The notes beneath the pieces are model-generated. The model worked only from the letters and a program-made list of their open reading frames with translations, did no database searches and had not been told where the DNA came from. Below are positions 1 through 6,550 of a stretch of 12,782 bases of DNA, piece by piece. Within the stretch, counting starts at the first letter, position 1; each line of letters starts with the position of its first letter. A program made the translations under genes and the position numbers. The stretch is from Thauera sp. UBA6194 (GTDB lineage: Bacteria; Pseudomonadota; Gammaproteobacteria; Burkholderiales; Rhodocyclaceae), in the NCBI GenBank assembly GCA_002422685.1, contig DITC01000009.1, positions 1 through 12,782 on the forward strand, written 5' to 3'.

Positions 1-113
1 CGGGGCGTTTTACGTCGACTAAAAACAACCTCCAGAATGATGCACAGCGTCGGATGTGACGACGCTCGCGTCATCAGGCAGAATCTTCCTCTTTCGTGAG
101 TTCGGGAAACGGG

Positions 114-1277
114 ATGAACTTCGATCTGATCATCGTCGGTGGGGGGCTTGCCGGTGCGGCGCTCGCTGTGGCGCTCAGACGCACTGCCCTGAAGATCGCG
201 GTGCTTGAGCATGCGCCACCAAAACGCATCGATGGATGGGACCCCCGTGTCTACGCCTACAGTCCCGCCAGCGCGCGCTTTCTCGAGTCCCTCGGTGTGT
301 GGGCACACCTCGATGAGAGTCGGCTCATGCCGGTGCGCGAGATGCTCATCAGCGGTGATGCAGGAGGAAGCCTGAGGTTCTCCGCGCACGAGAGTGGCCT
401 CTCCGAGCTGGCCTGGATCGGCGAATCCAGTCATGTGCACCTCGAATTGTGGGAAGGGCTGAAGCGCCAGCACAACGTGAGTCTGTTCTGCCCCGGTGTT
501 CCCGCCGCGCTCGAGTGTCATGACGCCGGCGTGTCGCTGCGGCTGCAGGATGGTCGGAGCTTGTCGGCGAAGCTCGTGGTAGGGGCCGACGGCAGGGAGT
601 CCTGGGTGCGAGGGCAGGCGAAGATCGACGCTTCGGTGACGCCGTACGGCGAAAAGGGTGTGGTTGCGAATCTGCGCTGCGCGCGTGCGCATCACGGGAC
701 AGCGTTTCAGTGGTTTCGGGAAGATGGCGTGCTGGCCTGGCTGCCGCTCGGGGGCGATGCGGTGTCGGTCGTCTGGTCAGCGCCCGATGAAGTCGCGGAC
801 AGTTTGCTCGCGCTCGACGACGATGCCTTCTGCGAGCGTATCGCCGAGGCAGGTGGACGCTGTCTTGGCGCCTTTTCGCTGCTTTCGCCGCGCGCAGCCT
901 TTCCGTTGCGCCTGATGCGCGTGGCGCGCGTCGTACAGCCGCGGCTCGCGCTCATCGGAGATGCCGCGCACGCGATCCACCCCCTTTCCGGACATGGCAT
1001 CAACCTCGGCTTTCAGGACGCGAAGGCCCTCGCGGAGGTGCTTTCAGCGGCGGCCAGTTGGGAGGATCCGGGCGAACTCAGCGTGCTGCGGCGTTATGCG
1101 CGGCAGCGTGCAGAAGAGCCTTTCCTCCTGCAGTATGCGACGCACGGTCTCAATCGTCTGTTCGGTGCGCGCAACCCGGTGATGGCTGCGCTGCGCAATG
1201 GTGGACTGAACCTCACTGGCCAGCTGCCGGTCCTAAAAGACATTCTGGTCCGTTACGCTGCGAACGGGCACTTTTGA
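114..1277 (+). CDS. UbiH/UbiF/COQ6-family FAD-dependent hydroxylase (probable ubiquinone biosynthesis)
   Basis: Group A flavoprotein monooxygenase of the UbiH/UbiF/VisC family (387 aa). Family members hydroxylate the aromatic ring of ubiquinone precursors using FAD, NAD(P)H and O2, at the inner face of the cytoplasmic membrane. The sequence shows the N-terminal dinucleotide-binding GGGLAG (residues 9-14), the DG motif GADGRESWVR (157-166) and the FAD-ribityl GD motif, GDAAHAIHP followed by GHGINLG (282-299). Length is typical. I start at ATG 114 because MNFDLIIVGGG is the usual family N-terminus and GGGAAACGGG lies just upstream; an in-frame GTG at 96 would add six residues. dsbC follows after 18 bp. 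Family assignment is firm, but which ring position it hydroxylates (UbiH, UbiF, UbiI, UbiL or UbiM type) cannot be read from the sequence, so no symbol is given. Confidence 0.9.
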   Translation: MNFDLIIVGGGLAGAALAVALRRTALKIAVLEHAPPKRIDGWDPRVYAYSPASARFLESLGVWAHLDESRLMPVREMLISGDAGGSLRFSAHESGLSELAWIGESSHVHLELWEGLKRQHNVSLFCPGVPAALECHDAGVSLRLQDGRSLSAKLVVGADGRESWVRGQAKIDASVTPYGEKGVVANLRCARAHHGTAFQWFREDGVLAWLPLGGDAVSVVWSAPDEVADSLLALDDDAFCERIAEAGGRCLGAFSLLSPRAAFPLRLMRVARVVQPRLALIGDAAHAIHPLSGHGINLGFQDAKALAEVLSAAASWEDPGELSVLRRYARQRAEEPFLLQYATHGLNRLFGARNPVMAALRNGGLNLTGQLPVLKDILVRYAANGHF

Positions 1278-1295
1278 ACGCATCTGGAGAAGCTG

Positions 1296-2033
1296 ATGAA
1301 TCGATCCGTACCTGCGCCTGCCCGGAAAGTGGTGAAGCCGACCATCCTGGCCTGTGCGCTGTTCCTTGCCGCCACTGCGCAGGCGAGCGAAGACGATGTG
1401 AAGAAGAAGATGGATGCCTTCATCGGCGCGCCCGCAGTGGAGTCGGTGACGAAAACGCAGTACGGCGAACTGTATGAAGTCGTGCTCAAGAATGGGCAGC
1501 TCGTGTACACGGACGAGACCACGAGCTTCGTCATCGACGGTAGCATCATCGATACGGCTTCGCGGCGCGACGTCACTCAGGCGCGCCTGAACCAGCTCGC
1601 TGCGATCGACTTTTCGTCGCTGCCGCTCGACCAGGCTGTCAAGCTGGTCAAAGGCAAGGGGACGCGGGTGATCGCCACCTTCGAAGATCCGAACTGTGGT
1701 TACTGCAAGCGTCTGGGCAAGGAACTGGACGGGATGGACGACGTGACCGTCTATACCTTCCTTTATCCGATCCTGAGCGAGGATTCCGCCACCAAGTCGG
1801 ACAACATCTGGTGCGCCGAGGACTCGGCAAAGGCATGGACGGACTGGGTCGTTCAGGGCAAGGAGCCCGCGAGCGCGAGCTGCGACACGAGCGCCATCAA
1901 GCGTAACGTCGAACTCGGGCAGAGCCTGCGCGTGAGCGGCACGCCCACGATTTTCCTTGCCGATGGCACGCGCATCGGCGGTTACATGCCGCGCGCCGAG
2001 CTCGAAAAAGCCATGGACGCCGCGTCGCGCTGA
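1296..2033 (+). CDS. dsbC: DsbC-type periplasmic thiol:disulfide interchange protein (disulfide isomerase)
   Basis: Periplasmic V-shaped dimeric disulfide isomerase that reshuffles wrong disulfides and is kept reduced by DsbD (245 aa precursor). A signal peptide is visible: basic n-region, hydrophobic stretch TILACALFLAATAQA, and a predicted cut after A30. Residues ~31-95 form the dimerisation domain. The thioredoxin domain carries the active site CGYC (C134-C137) preceded by FEDPN, the cis-proline loop GTPT (P217), and a second cysteine pair, C173 and C196, matching the structural disulfide of E. coli DsbC. CGYC plus the N-terminal domain separates it from DsbA and DsbG. GGAGA at 1286-1290 supports the ATG. 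It lies 18 bp after the hydroxylase gene and is probably co-transcribed, with no obvious functional link. It ends facing mltA. Confidence 0.95.
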   Translation: MNRSVPAPARKVVKPTILACALFLAATAQASEDDVKKKMDAFIGAPAVESVTKTQYGELYEVVLKNGQLVYTDETTSFVIDGSIIDTASRRDVTQARLNQLAAIDFSSLPLDQAVKLVKGKGTRVIATFEDPNCGYCKRLGKELDGMDDVTVYTFLYPILSEDSATKSDNIWCAEDSAKAWTDWVVQGKEPASASCDTSAIKRNVELGQSLRVSGTPTIFLADGTRIGGYMPRAELEKAMDAASR

Positions 2034-2044
2034 CGGGGCCGGCA

Positions 2045-2098
2045 GGGGCTGCAAGCCGTGCGGCCTGCGGATTTGCGGCCAGCCCGTCGTGCAGCCCC
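2045..2098. terminator. Inverted repeat between convergent dsbC and mltA, possible bidirectional terminator
   Basis: GGGGCTGCA at 2045-2053 is exactly complementary to TGCAGCCCC at 2090-2098, with GGCC/GGCC pairing possible inside the 36-nt interval. It fills most of the 78-bp gap between two convergent genes, the place for a shared terminator. Neither side has a T-run, so a classic Rho-independent terminator is not shown; the role is inferred from position. Confidence 0.4.
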
Positions 2099-2111
2099 GG
2101 ACTGATCGCCC

Positions 2112-3338
2112 TCAGCGCAAGGCCGGGGGTGTCATGCCTTTGGGCAGTAGCGCCCACATGCGTCCCTGTTGCCGCATGCGTCCGGCTTCCACGCCGGCTT
2201 CGGCCCCGAATCCCCAGAAGAAGTCTGCGCGTACCGCGCCCTTGATCGCGCCACCGGTGTCCTGAGCGAGCACCAGGCGGTTGAGTGGGCGCGGGCTGTT
2301 CGGGTAGGTGGTCGAGAGCAACACCGGCGCACCGAGCGGGACGTAGCGTGGATCGACCGCGATGCTGCGCCCCTCGGTCAGCGGCACGCCGAGCGCGCCG
2401 ATCGGCCCGCCAGTCGAGCTCGGCAGTTCGCGGAAAAAGACGTAGCTCGGATTCGCGTGCAGGAGTTCCTCGAGGCGCTGCGGGTTATCCCGCGCCCAGC
2501 GCTTGATGCCTTCCATCGAGGCTTTGTCGAGGCTGAGCTCGCCCTGCGCGACGAGCCACCGCCCGATGGATTGGTAGGGGTGGCCGTTCTGGTCGGCATA
2601 ACCGATGCGAACGAGACTGCCGTCGGCAAGGCGCACGCGCCCCGAGCCCTGGACCTGCAGAAAGAACAGGTCGATCGGATCGCTCGCCCACAGCAGCACG
2701 GGTGCAGGCAGCCGGCTTGCGTGCTCGTCGATCTGCTGTCGTGTCCAGTACGGAACCACCTTGTTATCCACGATGCGCCCACGCAGGCGCAGGCCCTTGA
2801 GCTCGGGATGCACATCGGCGAGATCGATCGTGAGCATGTCTTTGGGCACGCCGTGGATCGGCCAATTGCTGCGGGCGCTGCGCTGGCGGCTGCCCTCGAT
2901 CAGGGGCTCGTAGTAGCCGGTCACCAGGCCTTCGGTGCTGCCATCGGGGTTGATGAGCTGCCAGGGTGTGAAGCGGGCCTCGAAGAAACGCCTGACCTCG
3001 GCGCTCGAGGGCGCCGTGCCGAGCGCGTTCGCTGCTTCGCAGACGGCTCTCCATGCGGGCTGGCGCACGAGGGTCGAGCACGAGGTGCGCAGGGCCTGCC
3101 ACGCTGCGGCGGGGTCGTCCTCCTGCCACTGCGGGATGTCGGCCCAGGTTCTTGCCTGCAGGGGGGCTGCGGCCGGCGCTTGCGGGGCCGCCGCGCCCTG
3201 GCTCGCGCATACGGGGCAGACGGGGCAGGGCTGCGCGGGCGGGCAGGGGCCGGTGTCCGATGTGCGCGTGTCTTCCGGCACGTGCGCGCAGGCTCCCAGC
3301 ATGAGGGCAAACAGGGACGGCAGGATCGCGCGCGGCAT
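2112..3338 (-). CDS. mltA: Membrane-bound lytic murein transglycosylase A (lipoprotein)
   Basis: Outer-membrane lipoprotein that cleaves peptidoglycan glycan strands between MurNAc and GlcNAc, leaving 1,6-anhydromuramic ends (408 aa). The N-terminus MPRAILPSLFALMLGAC is a lipoprotein signal with lipobox LGA|C17. After a Pro/Ala-rich linker comes the MltA domain (GYYEPLIEG near 141-149, FFLQVQGSGR near 225-234) and the C-terminal 3D domain. The latter contains AQDTGGAIKG, whose Asp (about residue 360) matches catalytic Asp308 of E. coli MltA, followed by ADFFWG. The start is chosen for the adjoining signal peptide and a GGAG eight bases upstream; in-frame ATG at 3380 is possible but would add a long n-region. 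An odd feature is four extra cysteines (C32, C38, C41, C44) in the linker. It is transcribed alone, divergent from the DUF815 gene. Confidence 0.94.
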   Translation of the reverse strand: MPRAILPSLFALMLGACAHVPEDTRTSDTGPCPPAQPCPVCPVCASQGAAAPQAPAAAPLQARTWADIPQWQEDDPAAAWQALRTSCSTLVRQPAWRAVCEAANALGTAPSSAEVRRFFEARFTPWQLINPDGSTEGLVTGYYEPLIEGSRQRSARSNWPIHGVPKDMLTIDLADVHPELKGLRLRGRIVDNKVVPYWTRQQIDEHASRLPAPVLLWASDPIDLFFLQVQGSGRVRLADGSLVRIGYADQNGHPYQSIGRWLVAQGELSLDKASMEGIKRWARDNPQRLEELLHANPSYVFFRELPSSTGGPIGALGVPLTEGRSIAVDPRYVPLGAPVLLSTTYPNSPRPLNRLVLAQDTGGAIKGAVRADFFWGFGAEAGVEAGRMRQQGRMWALLPKGMTPPALR

Positions 3339-3343
3339 GCGGG

Positions 3344-3347
3344 CTCC
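3344..3347 (-). promoter_or_regulatory. Ribosome binding site of mltA (decides start)
   Basis: On the minus strand this reads GGAG, ending five bases before the ATG at 3338. It favours the start directly before the lipoprotein signal over the upstream in-frame ATG at 3380, which has no comparable purine block. Confidence 0.55.
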
Positions 3348-3443
3348 GACACGCGGATGGCGTGGCGTCGTGAGTGGCATGGTGATGAGCTGATGCGTGC
3401 AGGATGGGGAGGACATCGGTTGAACTCGTTGGGCTTTGCAGCG

Positions 3444-3471
3444 AGTATACCGGGCCCCGGCGCACTGTCGG
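3444..3471 (-). promoter_or_regulatory. Candidate sigma-70 promoter for mltA in the divergent gap
   Basis: On the minus strand CCGACA (3466-3471) and TATACT (3444-3449) are separated by 16 bp, matching 4/6 and 5/6 of the TTGACA and TATAAT consensus. Transcription would begin about 100 nt upstream of the mltA start. On the plus strand the same GTATAC core gives TATACC (3446-3451) with TTGAAC at 3420-3425, but with a long 20-bp spacer, as a weaker candidate for the DUF815 gene. This is the only AT-rich patch in the 261-bp divergent gap. Consensus match by eye only. Confidence 0.35.
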
Positions 3472-3599
3472 GCCTGGCCGCAAGGCCGATCCTCTTGTAG
3501 CCGGTCGCGCGCCGACCCTGCCGCTTGTTGCATGCGCGCCGCAGCGGGCATGCCGGCACAACGCAATGCAGCGCGCGTGCCGGCCCACCGGATACCGAG

Positions 3600-4472
3600 A
3601 TGACGACCGAATTTGCCGACCTGTTGAGCCGCGCCGAGCGCGTGCTCGAGCGCCTCGAAACCCTGCTCCCCGGCCCGGCGAGCGCGCCCGATTGGGGCGC
3701 AGCTCATGCTTTCCGCTGGCAGCGCCGCCATGGCCGCGCCGCGCTGCGGCCGGTGAAGTCGCCGCACCGTATCACGCTCGCCGACATCCAGGACGTGGAT
3801 GAGCAAAAGGCACGTATCGACCGCAACACCCGCCAGTTTCTCGCCGGGCGACGCGCCAACAACGTATTGCTGACCGGTGCGCGCGGCACGGGCAAGTCCT
3901 CGCTGATCAAGGCCTTGCTCAACGAGTACGCGGATGAGGGATTGCGCTTGATCGAGGTCGACAAGGGCGACCTCGTCGATCTGCCCGAGATCGTGGAGCT
4001 CGTCGAGGGGCGTGCCGAGCGTTTCATCCTGTTCTGCGACGACCTCTCCTTCGAGGAGGGCGAGGATGCGTACAAGGCGCTCAAGAGCGTGCTCGACGGT
4101 TCCGTGTCGGCGCTGTCGGACAATGTGTTGATCTACGCGACCTCCAACCGCCGCCATCTGATGCCCGAGTACCACGACGAGAACCTCCAGACCCGGCATG
4201 TGGATGGCGAATTGCATCCCGGCGAGGCGGTCGAGGAGAAGATCTCGCTGTCCGAGCGCTTCGGCTTGTGGATTTCTTTTTACCCATTCAGTCAGGACGA
4301 GTACCTCGACATCGTCGCGCACTGGCTGCGGGCCTTCGGCGCCTCGTCCGCGCAGGTGCAGGCCGCCCGCCAGGAGGCCTTGCAGTGGGCGCTGATGCGC
4401 GGCTCGCGTTCGGGCAGGGTGGCGTGGCAGTTCGCACGCGATCATGCCGGACGGCTCGAGGAGGCTCAGTGA
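3600..4472 (+). CDS. DUF815-family AAA-type ATPase of unknown function
   Basis: P-loop ATPase of the DUF815 family (PF05673), 290 aa, the usual length. Residues 93-101 (GARGTGKSS) form Walker A, FILFCDD (142-148) Walker B, and LIYATSNRRHL (177-187) a sensor-like strand. The stretch after it, with HPGEAVEEKISLSERFGLW and FYPFSQDEYL, is characteristic of the family. There is no signal peptide or membrane segment, so it is probably cytosolic. The ATG at 3600 is chosen because MTTEFADLLSRAERVLERLE is a natural N-terminus; upstream in-frame TTG at 3525 encodes only low-complexity residues. The ribosome site is weak (GGAT). The stop overlaps the next gene's ATG as TGATG, so the two are translationally coupled. 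The family has no established biochemical role that I know of, so only ATP binding and hydrolysis is inferred. Confidence 0.88.
   Translation: MTTEFADLLSRAERVLERLETLLPGPASAPDWGAAHAFRWQRRHGRAALRPVKSPHRITLADIQDVDEQKARIDRNTRQFLAGRRANNVLLTGARGTGKSSLIKALLNEYADEGLRLIEVDKGDLVDLPEIVELVEGRAERFILFCDDLSFEEGEDAYKALKSVLDGSVSALSDNVLIYATSNRRHLMPEYHDENLQTRHVDGELHPGEAVEEKISLSERFGLWISFYPFSQDEYLDIVAHWLRAFGASSAQVQAARQEALQWALMRGSRSGRVAWQFARDHAGRLEEAQ
4458..4464 (+). promoter_or_regulatory. Strong Shine-Dalgarno of the Nudix/TenI gene inside the DUF815 coding end
   Basis: GAGGAGG, seven bases before the ATG at 4472 and inside the last codons of the DUF815 gene. It fixes the downstream start, and with the TGATG stop/start overlap it indicates translational coupling. 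Confidence 0.75.
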
Positions 4473-5419
4473 TGAAACGCAAGCTGGTGGACGTGGCTGC
4501 GGGCGTGTTGCTGAGGCCGGACGGAAGCTACCTGCTCGGCCAGCGAGGCGCAGACACCGTCTACGCGGGCTACTGGGAGTTTCCCGGAGGCAAGGTCGAG
4601 CCCGGCGAGACGCCGGCGCAGGCGCTCTGCCGCGAACTCGAGGAAGAGCTCGGCATCCGCGTAAGCAAGCTGCGCCCCTGGTTGCGGCGCGAGCACGACT
4701 ACGAACATGCCCATGTGCGCCTGCACTTTTTCGAGGTGGTGGCATGGCAGGGCGAACTGGACAACCGTGTGCATGGCGCGCTGAGCTGGGTCGCGCCGCA
4801 ACAGCCGGCGTGCGAGCCCATGCTGCCGGCCAACGGCCCGATCCTGAAGGCGCTGCGGCTGCCACGTACGATGGGCATCACCCACGCAAGCGAGATCGGC
4901 GTGGCGGCGCAGCTGGCCGCGCTGGAGCGCGGGCTCGACGCGGGCTTGCGCCTGGTGCAGCTGCGCGAGGGCGGGCTCGCCGACGCCGCCCGCGAGGACT
5001 TCGCGCGCGCCGCGCGGGCGCGTGTGCATGCGCGGGGTGGGGTTCTCGTGATCAACGCCGACGCGCAGCTTGCGCGCAGCGTCGAGGCCGATGGGCTGCA
5101 TCTGCCGGCGCGGCAGCTGATGGCGGCCACGACACGCCCGGAGTTCGTGTGGGTGGGAGCCTCATGCCATACGCGCGCGGAGCTCGAGCAGGCTGCGGCG
5201 CTCGGTCTCGACTACGCCCTGCTCGGGCCGGTGTGCCCCACGCTGAGTCACCCAGGGCAGGAAGGACTGGGCTGGGCACGTTTTACCGAGCTGGCGGCCG
5301 GGCTGCCGATGCCGGTGTTCGCGCTCGGCGGCCTGTTGCCCGAGGACATGGCGCGGGCGCGCGACGCCGGCGCTCATGGCATTGCGGCGATTCGTGGGTT
5401 TTGGGGTGCACAGCGCTGA
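4472..5419 (+). CDS. Nudix (MutT-type) hydrolase fused to a thiamine-phosphate-synthase-like TenI domain
   Basis: Two-domain protein (315 aa). Residues 1-130 are a MutT-like Nudix hydrolase with a complete Nudix box at 40-62 (GX5EX7REUXEEXGU, reading GKVEPGE to RELEEELGI), which would hydrolyse nucleoside triphosphates or other diphosphate compounds. Residues ~133-315 are a ThiE/TenI-type TIM barrel: LVQLREGGL (161-169), INADAQLARSVEADGLHL (194-211), GASCHT (229-234), LLGPVCPT (250-257), PVFALGGL (281-288). Relative to true ThiE, the ND pair of the metal site reads NA (N195-A196), the Asp after the HLG segment is absent, and the Lys of QLREK is Gly. The barrel may therefore be non-catalytic or have another activity. 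Such fusions are known in beta- and gammaproteobacteria, often annotated only as MutT. It is coupled to the DUF815 ATPase gene upstream. The Nudix call is firm; the substrate is unknown. Confidence 0.88.
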   Translation: MKRKLVDVAAGVLLRPDGSYLLGQRGADTVYAGYWEFPGGKVEPGETPAQALCRELEEELGIRVSKLRPWLRREHDYEHAHVRLHFFEVVAWQGELDNRVHGALSWVAPQQPACEPMLPANGPILKALRLPRTMGITHASEIGVAAQLAALERGLDAGLRLVQLREGGLADAAREDFARAARARVHARGGVLVINADAQLARSVEADGLHLPARQLMAATTRPEFVWVGASCHTRAELEQAAALGLDYALLGPVCPTLSHPGQEGLGWARFTELAAGLPMPVFALGGLLPEDMARARDAGAHGIAAIRGFWGAQR

Positions 5420-5435
5420 TCGAGCACCAGCGCTG
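5411..5435. repeat. Paired self-palindrome CAGCGCTG forming a hairpin
   Basis: The self-complementary octamer CAGCGCTG occurs at 5411-5418 and 5428-5435, separated by 9 nt, so the copies can pair as an 8-bp stem. The first copy overlaps the TGA of the Nudix/TenI gene. It may be part of a terminator with the next hairpin; no T-run follows. Confidence 0.45.
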
Positions 5436-5456
5436 CAGTGTCGATGCGGTGAGTCC

Positions 5457-5477
5457 GAGCGCGCGTGGCGCGCGCTC
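5457..5477. terminator. Perfect 9-bp GC hairpin between convergent genes, possible bidirectional terminator
   Basis: GAGCGCGCG at 5457-5465 and CGCGCGCTC at 5469-5477 form a perfect stem with a 3-nt TGG loop. It lies between the rightward Nudix/TenI gene and the leftward yacG, and covers two bases of the yacG stop codon. No U-tract is seen on either side, so termination activity is inferred from position and stem stability only. Confidence 0.45.
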
Positions 5478-5697
5478 AGAAGCCGCGCCCCTCGCCCAGC
5501 CCGGGGGGCTGGAAGTCGCTCTCGTCGAGCGCTGCGTCGGGCGGCGCGGTCGGCACACGGTAAGCTTCCGAAGCCCATGCGCCGAGGTCGATCTGGCGGC
5601 AGCGCGCCGAGCAGAACGGCCGATAGGCGTTTTTTTCGGTCCACACCACCGGCTTGCGGCAGGTGGGGCAGTTCACGGTGCGTACGGCGGCGGTCAT
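5476..5697 (-). CDS. yacG: YacG-type zinc-binding DNA gyrase inhibitor
   Basis: Small zinc protein of the YacG family (73 aa). In E. coli, YacG binds GyrB and blocks gyrase from binding DNA. The zinc ligands are CPTC (C10, C13) and the CSARC pair (C29, C33), set in the family pattern NCPTC, FCSARC and RQIDLGAWASEAYRVP. The C-terminal tail is acidic, then Gly-rich, as in the family. It begins 7 bp after the zapD stop and is the last gene of the leftward block. This coaE-zapD-yacG order recurs in proteobacteria. The ribosome site is weak, suggesting coupled translation with zapD. Its end meets a perfect hairpin facing the Nudix/TenI gene. Confidence 0.93.
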   Translation of the reverse strand: MTAAVRTVNCPTCRKPVVWTEKNAYRPFCSARCRQIDLGAWASEAYRVPTAPPDAALDESDFQPPGLGEGRGF

Positions 5698-5704
5698 GGT
5701 CGGC

Positions 5705-6460
5705 TCACAGGCTGCAGAACGTGAGCTCGAAGGCTACGTCGCGTTCTGCCTGGCGCGGGCGGGCGATGGTCTCCGGCAGCATGAAGCGTACGTTCAGCGC
5801 ATATTTGTTGGCGCTGATCTCGGGCACGACGGCTTCCGAGTTGGTAAGCCGTACGCGCACCATCTGTGCGGTGCGCCCCGCCATGGTGAGCTGGAAGGCG
5901 CCGCCGCGGGCGAGTTGCTGCTCGGGGCGACCACTGCCGCGCAGCAAACGCAGCACGATCTCGATGCCGTCGCGGATCGGCGCCATCGGGTGCATCCAGC
6001 CGGCGAGATCGCGGCGTCGAGCCTCCGGGTCGCGGTTGAGCCAGAAATGATAGGACGGCAGGTCGAACTGACATACTCCGCCGGGAATCGCAGCGCGGCC
6101 GCGGATGCCCATCAGCCATTCGTTCTCGCGCAGATACTGGCCGATCTTGCCGGCCATCGCGAGCAGCCCGCTCGACGCCTGCTCGATCTCGTAGAGCGCC
6201 CCGTTGAGCGCCTCCTCGGAGATCTCCGGATTGTTGCGAAAGGACATGAGGATCTGGCGCTGGCGCTCGAGCTCCTGCACGAGATCGACCTTGAGGTCGG
6301 CGCGGCCTGCGACTTCGAGCGTCTCGAAGATGGTGAGCAGCGCGACGTGATGGTCCTGCGGGGTTGCGCCGGCCGTGAAGTGCGCGAACTTCACGAACAG
6401 ATCCTCCAGACGCAACAGCGTGCGGATGCGCTCATTGAGAGGATATTCGTAGCTGATCAC
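5705..6460 (-). CDS. zapD: Cell division protein ZapD (FtsZ-bundling factor)
   Basis: ZapD (formerly YacF, DUF1342) crosslinks FtsZ filaments and stabilises the Z-ring in the cytoplasm. The predicted product is 251 aa, close to E. coli ZapD (247 aa). It opens with the family signature YEYPLNERIRTLLRLEDLF and continues with an alpha-helical N-terminal half and a beta-rich C-terminal half (WLNRD, LVLRLLR-like segments, NKYALNVRFMLPE). The start is uncertain because no ATG is near. GTG at 6460 gives the family-like N-terminus VISYEYPLNE, with GGA nine bases upstream; GTG at 6484 would add eight residues (MPTRGHSA) without a well-spaced ribosome site. It sits downstream of coaE across a gap of about 120 bp that holds a GC hairpin, and 7 bp before yacG. 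Confidence 0.92.
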   Translation of the reverse strand: MISYEYPLNERIRTLLRLEDLFVKFAHFTAGATPQDHHVALLTIFETLEVAGRADLKVDLVQELERQRQILMSFRNNPEISEEALNGALYEIEQASSGLLAMAGKIGQYLRENEWLMGIRGRAAIPGGVCQFDLPSYHFWLNRDPEARRRDLAGWMHPMAPIRDGIEIVLRLLRGSGRPEQQLARGGAFQLTMAGRTAQMVRVRLTNSEAVVPEISANKYALNVRFMLPETIARPRQAERDVAFELTFCSL

Positions 6461-6527
6461 CGCACTGTGTCCGCGTGTTGGCACCCTGAAAAGTCAGGCC
6501 GATGATAGCACAGGGCCTCTGCGACAG

Positions 6528-6550
6528 CGGCGGGGCACCCGGCCCCGCCG
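6528..6550. repeat. Perfect 9-bp GC hairpin between coaE and zapD
   Basis: CGGCGGGGC (6528-6536) pairs exactly with GCCCCGCCG (6542-6550) around a 5-nt ACCCG loop. It lies in the coaE-zapD gap, the largest gap within the leftward block. No U-run follows on the minus strand, so it may be an attenuator, a processing site, an mRNA-stabilising structure or simply GC-rich spacer. Confidence 0.5.

Noticed and set aside
1..113. Possible tail of an upstream gene (one frame ends with TAA at 20-22) and a promoter for the hydroxylase gene
   Set aside because: Too few codons are visible to identify a gene, another frame is also open, and no convincing -35/-10 pair is seen. A 5-bp TGACG/CGTCA stem at 57-73 is too weak to call.
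2169..3500. 443-codon open frame on the plus strand over mltA
   Set aside because: Antisense shadow in GC-rich DNA. No domain pattern, and mltA on the other strand is unambiguous.
3525..3599. Upstream TTG start adding 25 residues to the DUF815 protein
   Set aside because: The added residues look like translated spacer, and the ATG at 3600 gives the expected family length.
3339..4865. Leftward extension of the mltA frame across the DUF815 and Nudix regions
   Set aside because: Low-complexity Arg/Ala-rich translation antisense to well-supported genes; a clear lipoprotein signal and ribosome site fix mltA at 3338.
5654..6505. 283-codon plus-strand frame over zapD
   Set aside because: Antisense shadow; the ZapD signature on the minus strand is clear.
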